From positions 1 through 34,763 of the forward strand of contig JAVKOQ010000471.1 in the NCBI GenBank assembly GCA_031835245.1: DNA of 34,763 bases. The letters run 5' to 3'. Shown one piece after another: positions 21,484 to 29,802 of the stretch. The DNA comes from Balamuthia mandrillaris (Eukaryota > Discosea > Longamoebia > Balamuthiidae). The notes below the pieces were generated by a model. That model was not told the origin of the DNA. It saw only the letters and a program-made list of their open reading frames with translations, and searched no databases. Both the position numbers and the translations under genes were made by a program. Positions within the stretch are counted from its first letter, which is position 1. Each line of letters starts with the position of its first letter.

Positions 21484-22610
21484 TTTTCTCATCTCCTTTA
21501 AAGACAGCTGATACCTACGGCACGTTGTTGGCTTCCCTCAGTAAAGTATATTCTTTGATGAGAAAGATCTCTATATCAAAGAAAATTAAGAAAGACAAGG
21601 TAAGATCAGGGTTCGTAGGGACTTTTTGAATATGTTATAAACACCAATGTAAACAGGGTAATTCGAAAGAAGAAACGGAGGAAAAGCTAGTGATACCGCT
21701 GGATGGTATAACACATCATTATGTCTTTTTGTGTTTGTTTTGTTAACTTCTCTTCTCTTGTCTTCTCTTCTCTTGTCTTCTCTTCTCTTGTCTTCTCTTC
21801 TCTTGTCTTCTCTTCTCTTCTCTTCTCTTCTCTTCTCTTCTCTTCTCTTGTCTTCTCTTGTCTTCTCTTCTCTTCTCTTCTCTTCTCTTGTCTTCTTCTC
21901 TTCTCTCTTCTCTTCTTTCTCTTCTTCTCTTTCTCTTTCTTCTTTCTTCTCTTCTCTTCTCTTTCTCTCTTCTTCTCTTTCTTCTCTTCTCTTTCTCTTC
22001 TTTCTTCTTCTCTTCTTTCTGTCTTCTCTTCTCTTGTCTTCTTCTCTCTTCTTCTCTTTCTCTTCTCTTTCTCTCTTCTCTTGTCTTCTTCTCTTTCTCT
22101 TCTTCTTGTCTTCTTCTTCTTCTTCTTTCTTCTTCTCTTCTTTCTCTTCTCTTTCTTTCTTTCTTTCTCTTCTCTTCTCTTCTCTTCTCTTCTCTTCTCT
22201 TTCTTTCTCTTCTTCTCTTTCTTTCTTTCTTTCTCTTTCTTTCTCTTCTCTTCTCTTCTCTTCTCTTCTCTTCTCTTCTCTTCTCTTCTCTTCTCTTCTC
22301 TTCTCTTCTCTTCTCTTCTCTTCTCTTGATAGATTTCAATAAGTTGTTGGAGTTTGTTTCTGCTATGTCGTTCTCTGATGCCTTGGCCTGCACTTTGCGT
22401 GCAAATATCCTCTTAGTCTCTTCTCCTTCTCTCTCCCTTTCTCTCTCTCTCTCTCTCTCTCTCCCTCTCTCCCCCTCCCTCCCTCTCTCCGTTTTGGTTA
22501 TCCTTGACGTCTTTCTACGTCTTTTGTCTTGCTTGAAGCAACTCGTCAAAGCCCCAGACTTTCCTTCTTGGAAAGAACCGACGTTTCTTAGCAAGTAATA
22601 ATAACCCCTC

Positions 22611-22652
<42 letters not shown>

Positions 22653-23848
22653 ACTGACAACAAATGCTTCTCTGAAAGGATATTGGCATTGTGCAAGGAT
22701 GGAGGAGATAGGGACGGCAACAAAATGGCATGGGGGTTGTTTTACAACACCGTTCGCTATCATCATGGAGCTCTGGATTATCTCATCCACAAAAGCCTGT
22801 TTTCTCAATTTGTAGTTTCAGCTGCCTCTGGCAACGTGGTCATAGAAAATGCACTTCATTACTACAACAAGGTAAAGAGGAGCGAAAGATGGGCCACTTT
22901 TTTTCCTACTTCTCTGCTGATCTTCTTTCTCTTCTCAATATTGTGGAACAGTTGTTCAGGATGCCTGGGAGAGAGTCACAAAGAATGGCGGAAGGGAGGG
23001 CTTGCGTGCGAAGTGGAGAGAAAGGTCTGCGTTCCTTTGAGAAAGACGTGAAGCATTTAAGCAAGTTCTTTATGGAGAGACGCCTCTTCATTGGTATTCA
23101 TATGATATACAAGAGATTGCTAACTGATAGCCAGAGTGCATGTCCTGGTGCTCCATTCACCGTAAGTGTCTATTTTGTTCTCCTTTCACGTGTGGCTTGA
23201 CGCTCTCACTTACCTTTCTAATCTCTCTAGGAACTGGTTCACTTTTACATGACGCTTAATGAGAACCCTAGTTGTGAGAAGCTGCGTCGTGATATTGCTA
23301 AGGTATGTTTGTGTTTTTCCTTCTTTGCCTTCATTCAAAAAAAAGTGTATCACATACCAACTGTATGTACATAGGACGTAGAGTATAACACAGGTTTAGT
23401 GCGGATTGTGGAAATGTTTGGGAAAGAATCGACACTGCGACAACGCAGTTCTGAGACGCTCTACTCACCAACCATACGACCAACAGCCCCTTCCTTTACC
23501 TCTCCCAACGGCTCTAACTTCTCTCTAAACTACTCGACAGGAGCCACAACCTTTCGTCCATCCCGTGATGACGTTACACTCAGTTCTTCTCCCTCTTCTC
23601 CCTTTTCCTCTTCCCCTTCTTCCTCATCTCAGGACGAAACCTCTTCTTCTCTAACGGAGCAAGACCGTATGGAACTGCACGGACACTATCATCACAAAAC
23701 ATCGGACGCCAATGGAGAGGCCACACCGCAAAAAGAACCAAAAGCTTTAAGGAGACGCTTCTCTCTAAACAGGAAGGCTGGACAAATCATCGCGAAGGAG
23801 GTCGCCTCCCCAAAAAAGCAAAAAGACCGGAAGTTCACCGTCATGTAA
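16487..23848 (+). CDS. Large multi-exon protein of unknown family (about 1,598 residues)
   Basis: Twenty-two exons: 16487-16814, 16900-17636, 17738-17840, 17962-18129, 18248-18693, 18751-18856, 18927-18989, 19131-19819, 19888-20088, 20169-20306, 20576-20737, 20799-20876, 20958-21089, 21179-21391, 21504-21599, 21657-21705, 22333-22415, 22539-22594, 22679-22871, 22952-23161, 23231-23302, 23375-23848. All joins keep phase, ending in TAA. I do not recognise the family. The N-terminal third is charged and low-complexity, with two copies of a motif 'YxxALxxW' ('YFDYERALLQWKED', 'EEYEHALQRWARL'). The middle and C-terminal parts are helix-rich without low complexity (e.g. 'LLQCVEDSISTNNFPELLEL', 'RIFEHLLKHSKWHACINDAY'), suggesting an alpha-helical repeat (armadillo/HEAT-like) scaffold. 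The C-terminus is Ser-rich and basic. No membrane helix or catalytic motif is evident. The exon 7/8 boundary has an alternative (18,993/19,114) that also keeps frame, and the exon 10 donor is weakly supported. Confidence 0.75.
20318..20500. repeat. (CTCC)/(TCC)n pyrimidine microsatellite in intron 10 of the large gene
   Basis: CCTCCCTCC and TCCTCC blocks followed by CT-rich sequence fill most of the intron 20307-20575 on the coding strand. Confidence 0.92.
21744..22328. repeat. 585-bp (TTCTC)n pyrimidine tract filling one intron
   Basis: Nearly pure pyrimidine sequence built on TTCTC pentamers, with TTGTC and CTTCTT variants and long perfect TTCTC runs at both ends (most regular at 22,240-22,328). 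It forms almost the entire 627-bp intron 16 of the large plus-strand gene. All open frames through it are artefacts. Confidence 0.95.
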
Positions 23849-24136
23849 TAAAGAAAGAAAAAAACTCAACAGTTGGATCTTCTTGTTCTTAGGTTTGCAG
23901 CCTGTCTTTTCTCCGTTTATACTCTTGTTGCCGGCCACCGTATTCTTGCTTTTTTTGCAACAGAGAGATTTTATCTCACGCGGCGTGGCTGACTCCTCAT
24001 AAAAGTTGGCGCCGGCTCCTCGTGGGATATTACGAGGAGTACTTATTACGCTGCCCGCTTTTGTGACTCCTCGTAATAATTTTTGCTAGCAAGAAGGAAA
24101 AGAAAGAAAAGAAAGAAAAGAAGAAGGACAACAAGC
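23849..24136 (+). promoter_or_regulatory. Upstream region of TSUP gene with CTCCTCGT/ACGAGGAG inverted repeats
   Basis: The gap between two same-strand genes holds GACTCCTCATAA (23,991-24,002), CTCCTCGT (24,016-24,023), TATTACGAGGAGT (24,028-24,040) and ACTCCTCGTAATA (24,066-24,078). The last two are perfect 13-nt inverted copies separated by 25 nt; the second and third form an 8-bp stem with an 8-nt loop. This lies 59-146 bp before the ATG, a plausible operator or RNA hairpin position. Function is unknown. Confidence 0.45.
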
Positions 24137-26069
24137 ATGAGCGACGCCGATGTCGAACTTTTCAACGCAAAACTCATCTATGGGACTGGTTTGTTCGACA
24201 ACACTATTTCGTGCTTTCGTTTTTATTTTTAACGTTCAAACCACGACAACACGGAATGCAACAACAAAATCCAGTGTTGACGTTCATCGGTGGGGCGTTG
24301 TGTGCTGGAAGCGGCATCGGAGGGGGTGGCTTTTACTTGCCTGTATTTATATTGCTGTTGGGGTTGAACGCGCATGTAGCGGTGCCCCTCTCCAAAGCGA
24401 CCATTGTGGGCATCGCTCTGGGCGGCTATGTCGTCACTTGCCGGCGTAGGCATCCTCTTGTTGATCGGCCTCTCATCTATTACAGTTTGTCTTTTTTTTT
24501 TTCCCCCTTGCTCCTCTTTTTCTGTCCTATTTTTGCTTACTCTCTCCTCTCTGCTCTTTCCTCTCTTCTCTCGCTCAGGTGTGGCAGCGTTGATGGAGCC
24601 GATGACGCTCGTGGGCACTATTGTAGGCGTGTTTTTGAATGTGGTCAGTCCGGACTGGCTGATCGTCATCTTTCTGGCTTGCTTACTTGCCTTCTCTGCT
24701 TACAAAACCATTTCCAAGGTGAGGTATCATAGCATCTCTAAAGAAGAACCACGCACAGAAGAAAAGAATGAAAGTAATTTCTGGTTGTTGTTTATTATAA
24801 TAGGGTGTCGCTCTACACAAGAAAGAAATGTTGGAAGCCAATCGAACAATAGCTCTGAGCATGAACAACTCGAGACCAGGGTCTGATTCTCGCTTCATCA
24901 TCGGTGAGGAAGAAGGAGAAGAGGGAGAAGAAAACGATCGACGAGAAGAAGAACAAGAAGACGATGAAATGGCAACTAAAACCTTTTCCTTCGGCGAAAG
25001 TCGCGAAGAAGAAACAGAAGGAGATGACGAGAATATTGATGAAGAAGAAGGAGAGTCACAAAGCTATGAAGTCAGCGATTGGGACAAGAGGGGCCCTGAC
25101 GATACGCTCGAAGTGGAATCCGAAGAACTTCGTGAGATACGGATACAAGAATCGTCCTTTATGCCTTGGCGCGAGTGGGCATTCCTTGCGCTTACCTGGC
25201 TCGGTATTATTGTTTTCTCCATTCTGAAGGTATTTACATCTCGCGTTCTGTTATCAAAAACAAAATTAAGCCCTAATCAACCGAACACCACAAATCGAAC
25301 TATCAAATCAAAGGGAGGCGGAACGGAGAAGAGCATAGCAGGGATAGAGTGTGGCAGTTTAGTCTACTGGCTGGTGATCTTCCTTTCCGTTTCGTATCTT
25401 TTGCTGCTGACATGGATGTACGGGAGACGTCTGCTGCGCATCCAAAAAAAGAAGGACGCCCACCACTACCAGTACGCAGAGGGCGACATCAAATGGACGC
25501 TGCGCAATGCCACTCTCTTCCCTGTCTTCTCCGTGTTGGCCGGTTTGGCCGCTGGTTATCTTGGCATTGGCGGTGGCATGGTCAAGGGTCCCTTGATGTT
25601 GGAAATGGGAGTGTTGCCCTATGTAGCTGTTTCTACTTCTGCATTCATGATCGTAATTACTCCCTCTCTCTTGCTCTCCATCTCCTTGTTCTTCTTCTTC
25701 TTCTTCTTCTTCTTCCTGCTAAACGTCGTTTTTGTGTTGAAAAAATGTGGTCAACAGATATTTACATCTTCTGCGACGACAATTCAGTACTTGATACTAG
25801 GAGCACTGCCATGGGGAATGGGGCTGTGGTACTTTGGAGTGGGTTTCTTTGCAGCCATACTGGGTCATTTGGGGGTGGCTTGGATGTTGAAGCGTTACAA
25901 CAAACAGTCCTACATCAACTTCTTGTTGGGAACGCTGATACTCGTGAGCGGCGGCATTATGTTGGTGGTTGTTTGCATTGGGGTCTGGAGGGACCTTCAG
26001 GAAGGTCGGGACATGGGCTTTAACGCTCTTTGCTCGCAGAATGTTGTTGTTGAAGACAAAGGTCGGTGA
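24137..26069 (+). CDS. TauE/SafE (TSUP) family membrane transporter
   Basis: Six exons (24137-24188, 24275-24484, 24579-24718, 24804-25229, 25314-25652, 25758-26069) join to about 492 residues. If the 84-nt segment 25,230-25,313 is not spliced out the frame stays open and the product is about 520 residues. TSUP proteins export sulfite, sulfoacetate or related anions and have two repeated half-domains. Both repeats are visible: 'GSGIGGGGFYLPVFILLLGL' with 'RHPLVDRPLIYY' in the first, and 'YLGIGGGMVKGPLMLEMGV' with 'STSAFMI' and 'ATTIQYLILGALPW' in the second. About nine to ten hydrophobic helices are expected. Between the halves lies a long, very acidic hydrophilic loop (about residues 180-270, runs of Glu/Asp), much larger than in bacterial members but seen in eukaryotic ones. 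The substrate cannot be predicted. The first exon is short, so no signal peptide is evident. Confidence 0.88.
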
Positions 26070-26160
26070 GCACATTTTTAGCATTCCAATTGTGCCTTTC
26101 GATAAAAGGAAAATTCCTGACTATATTCTTCAAATTCCTTTCATTCCAAACAAAACAACA

Positions 26161-27931
26161 ATGAAGAAAGCAGAAAAGCAGAAGAACGGAACGCAGCCGC
26201 TGGACGAAAAGAAGAAGAAGAAGAAGAAGCAGAAGGAGAAGAAGAAGAAGACGAAGGAGACGAAGGAGAAGGAGAAAACATCAGCAGAGGAAGAAGAGGT
26301 TTTGGAAAAGTACTGGCGTGTTAACTATGATGAACTAGAGCTTGTTGAGGAGCTATGTAGCGGCAAAACTCATCCGCTGTTACTCATGCGCTATCGCGGC
26401 GATTTGGTAGTCGTCAAGGTAAAAAAAACAAATATTTTTCTTTGTGTTTGTTTTTCCTTGTTCTTCTTCTGTTTCTTGTTCTTCTTGTTCTTGTTCTTGT
26501 TCTTGTTCTTGTTCTTGTTCTTGTTCTTGTTCTTGTTCTTGTTCTTGTTCTTCTTCTTCTTGTTCTTCTTCTTCTTGTTCTTCTTCTTCTTCTTCTTCTT
26601 CTTCTGCTTCTTCTTCCTCTTTGTTTATTTCTTCTTCTGTTTCTTTGTATTTCACTCATATTCACCTGCTTTGTAAATCGAGGAATTGTATCCATCCACC
26701 TTCGAGAACGAAGCACGCATTTGGATGCATCTTCGTCCTCATTCGTACGTTCATTTCAATCACATATTTTAATAAAACTAAACAACATAAACAATGAAAT
26801 AGCCGGTTAGTAGCGTTTAGAGGGCTCTGTTCCAGCCCCAAATGTGTAATCATCACGGAATACATGCCCGCTGGCTCTTTGGAACGACTGCTTCGACAAC
26901 AGGAAGAAAGACTCTCCCTCCGGCAGGCTATCGTGCTGCTAAGGGACGTGGCCTTGGGGGTGAGCCACCTCCACATGGAAGGCCTTGTTTGGCGCGACCT
27001 CGCTGCTCGTAACATTCTTCTATGTAAGGATGGAGATTCCTTTCAGCTGCGTGCCAGGTGATTTCTTTCACTTTCTTCTTTCTTTCTTTCTTGTCGTTTT
27101 TTTTCATGTCGTTCTTTCTTTGTCGTTTTGTTCTTTCTCTTTCTTGAGAGAGAGAGAGTGTGTATGTGTTTTTTTTCGTCTTCTTTGTTTAACCTTTCTG
27201 TTTGGCAGATGTACAGATTTTGGGTACTCTCTGCAGCTACCAGGAATAAAGTTGGCAAACAACAAACAAGAAGACAGTATCATCATTGCGCCTGAAGGTT
27301 GCAAAGGACCAGCAAGAATCCTTCCTCCAGAGGCCCTTGTCCCCAGCGATGCTATATTCTGTCTGAAGGTAGGAACGTTCACCGTTTCTAGGATAATCAA
27401 ACAATGCTTACATAACAACAAACAAAAAAACATACGACATCCAGACGGACGTGTGGTCATTTGGTGTGCTGATGTACAGTATTCTTGCCGGAAAGCGTAC
27501 GTTGCTTGCTAAGTAGCTGTATCTTTGTAGTTGACTTCATTTATATGAATGAAATGTAGGCCCTTATGGCAACATGTCGGTGGAGGAAGTGAAGGCTTTT
27601 GTGCATGCCGGACGCGTGCTGGACGTGGAAGATCTGTGTTTAAACATGCGACCAAAGAAAGAATTGGAGAAGGAGGACGGCAAAGATAAGGAGAAGAGGA
27701 AGATTAAAGCAGTAGAAAAGCTAGGCAAAAACCATGTGAAGATACTGAAGGACCTCTTTTTGGAGTGCCTGCGACTGGTATGGTTCTCTTCCCGATCCTC
27801 TCTCCCCTCTCCCCTCTCCTCTTCTCTCCTCGCTCTTTTCTTCCACTTTACTTCAACATTTAAAACAGGACTGGAAGGAAAGGCCATCGATGCAAGCCGT
27901 TGCAACAATGTTGGAGCATCTTTTACGATAA
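26161..27931 (+). CDS. Tyrosine-kinase-like protein kinase with Lys-rich N-terminus
   Basis: Seven exons (26161-26418, 26683-26744, 26803-27057, 27209-27368, 27445-27496, 27560-27777, 27869-27931) join to about 355 residues, TAA stop. An N-terminal Lys/Glu-rich tail (about 55 residues) precedes the kinase domain. Visible landmarks: strand-3 lysine in 'RGDLVVVK', helix-C Glu in 'FENEARIWMHLRPHS', hinge 'ITEYMPAGSLERLL', catalytic loop 'VWRDLAARNILL', 'TDFGYSL', 'LPPEAL', 'TDVWSFGVLMYSILAGKRPYG', and the terminal 'DWKERPSM'. RDLAARN is the form typical of tyrosine kinases and some TKL kinases. Two oddities are a glycine loop reduced to 'LCSGKTHPLLL' and Trp in place of His in HRD. Lys, Glu, catalytic Asp and DFG are kept, so activity is possible. 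A Lys-rich insert ('KEDGKDKEKRKIKAVEK') sits in the C-lobe. Intron 1 carries the (GTTCTT)n hexamer. Confidence 0.87.
26455..26640. repeat. (GTTCTT)n / (CTT)n array in kinase gene intron 1
   Basis: A TTCTTG hexamer array passes into CTT triplets within intron 26419-26682. It is the same hexamer family as at 12,158-12,257. Confidence 0.93.
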
Positions 27932-27989
27932 CACAGGTTACATTCACAAAAAAAAAAAAAAAAAAAAAAAGAGGAAAATAAATGTTTAC

Positions 27990-29802
27990 TTAGGTTCTCT
28001 GCTCGTCGCAGCCAAGGTACTTTAGTTGCTTCACGAGGATGTGACGAATGGGCTTGTAGTGCTGCCGATGAAGCTCCAAAGTGTATTCCTGCAGGAACTT
28101 GGCCTCCCTCAGCACGTCATCAAAGGCGGCCTTGAAGTACGCCTGTGCCTTCATCTCTATCTCTGTCTCCTCTTTCTCCTTCTCATTCTCTGCAGAGTCA
28201 GCTTGGCAACAGCGAACTCGAACCTCCCGTCGGGTGTAATAGCCCTTGTGGACGCCTTCATAGTCGTCCAAGCTCTGCAAGGTATCGCTGGTAACGCGCC
28301 ATAGCTCCCCTCGTATGGGCAAGCCTTCACCCGGCTTCAAGCCCCCAAGCAAGTAGGGCACACCACACTCCCCGAGGACCATTGGATATGCCTCCACCGT
28401 TTGAGCATCTCCTAAGAAGGTGGCCCCATGACTCAGATACTTTTGGTTCCAGTGAAAGCCTCGTTTCAATGTGCCATAGAAGAAGAGAAGGAAGCCTTCT
28501 GCTCCCCTCTCGTAGTCGTTCTCCATCTTGCTCTCTGTGTCTTTTTCTTGACAAGGCTTTTGTGTTCCTCTGTGTTTGGAAGTTACTGCTTCAGCAACTG
28601 CTCTTCCTTTATGTAGGAATGGTCGACTCAAGTACGACAATAGCCCTCTAGACGAAGATGAGGAGAAAGAGGAAGCGGAAGAAGAGGAGGAAGAAGAAGG
28701 GGCAAGTGGTGGATAGAAGTGCCAATACTTGGGCAACTTTGCATGCTCCTTCCAACGCACTTCCCAATTCATCTCCACTAGATCCTCCAACTGGGACTCT
28801 AGCAACGGCTCTATCTTTAGTCGAAACTCCATCTGTTCACAGCGACCATGCAAGAGATCAGCATCCCTGCTCCATGAGAACAAAGCAGGGCCGGTGCAAG
28901 GCAGGAACGGGCTGAGCTCTATGACGACACATCGCTTGCTCTGAGGGAGGTAGCCAAAGTCAATGACATAGGAGCTTTCGCCGATGCAAGGGTGGACCTG
29001 CTCCCACAGCTCAAGGATCGCCCGTTGTATCTCCTCTTTCATGGTGAAGAGGCGAGGATAGACGCAGTAGTGATCGTACTGGGAGATGGCGGTGAGGAGG
29101 CCCTCGTACACAAAGGCCCTGAACTCGAGATCCAGAACGAGCTCTGGCTCCCATCGTCTCAGAACGACCTGCTCCGGCTCGCCGTGCCACAGCCAGTCCA
29201 CCAAGTCTGCGTAGACCCTCTCACTCGTCAAAAGCAAGCTCATGGCCTCCTTGCCGTTGCTCACACGAAGCCAGGCTGTGCGGGCGATGGCTTGCAGCTT
29301 GGTGTTCGCCTCGCTAGTGTATATTGCTTCCTCCTCGCTCCGCTCTTTCAGCAAGCGCTGCAGTTCTTCTTCGTAGCTGCCTTGTCCACAAGTATGACGT
29401 TACGTGAGAGAAAAGAATGACAAAGAGAGTTCAAACAAACCGTGCCATTACAGATGAACCATCTTCTAACGGCTCTGCATCTTTTGGGCTTCTCCCGCAA
29501 AGACGAAGAAAGGCACCCCCACTGAAGGTGCTGGACTGTAAACATTGGTCAAGGCGTTCCTCCAAATTGTTCAACACAGCAACGTCTTCTTGATCCAGAT
29601 CTCGTTTTCTTTGCAGGTCATGTCGAGTTGCATAGAAAGAAGAAATGGCAGCAGCTTCCCCCTTTGTCAAAGGGATAAAACAGGTCTCAAATGTAAAACG
29701 AGACAACAAAGGATACCATACATCAATATCAAAAGCAAGGTTTTCACTTCTTAACTTGTGCTCAGAGGAAATGGTTAACCAGGAGCAGCTCTGTTGCATC
29801 AT
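27990..29802 (-). CDS. CDC123-like ATP-grasp domain fused to gamma-glutamylcyclotransferase (AIG2/GGACT-like) domain
   Basis: Two exons (29802-29441, 29376-27990) join to about 582 residues. Residues about 1-295 resemble CDC123/D123, an ATP-grasp protein that in eukaryotes assists eIF2 assembly: 'WYPLLSRFTFETCFIPLTK', 'GGAFLRLCGRSPKDA', 'LDLEFRAFVYEGLLTAISQY', 'SYVIDFGYL', 'VVIELSPFLPCTGPALFSW'. The usual 'PKLN' lysine is Arg here, and the late Asp of 'DFNPF' is Glu. After a Ser-rich linker, residues about 416-510 form a GGCT-fold domain: 'LLFFYGTLKRG', 'GVPYLLGG', 'IRGELWRVTSDTLQSLDDYE', 'YYTRREV', with the catalytic-type Glu at about 478. A helical tail ends the protein. It is too divergent in the first domain to be the housekeeping CDC123, and is more like the laterally spread CDC123-related peptide-ligase group. 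Function is inferred: writing and/or removing a gamma-glutamyl or peptide modification. A stop codon lies directly upstream of ATG-ATG, supporting the start. Confidence 0.85.

Noticed and set aside
21721-22723. Long Ser/Leu/Phe-rich (plus) and Arg/Glu-rich (minus) open frames
   Set aside because: They are translations of the TTCTC microsatellite inside an intron; flanking exons join across it in phase.
22952-23046. Alternative reading frame giving 'DAWERVTKNGG' after an acceptor at 22,959
   Set aside because: That frame ends quickly at a stop, whereas the chosen frame stays open to a good GTAAGT donor and joins downstream exons in phase.
27990-29802. Housekeeping CDC123 orthologue
   Set aside because: Key positions differ from the conserved eukaryotic CDC123 and it carries an extra GGCT domain, so a paralogous or transferred member is more likely.
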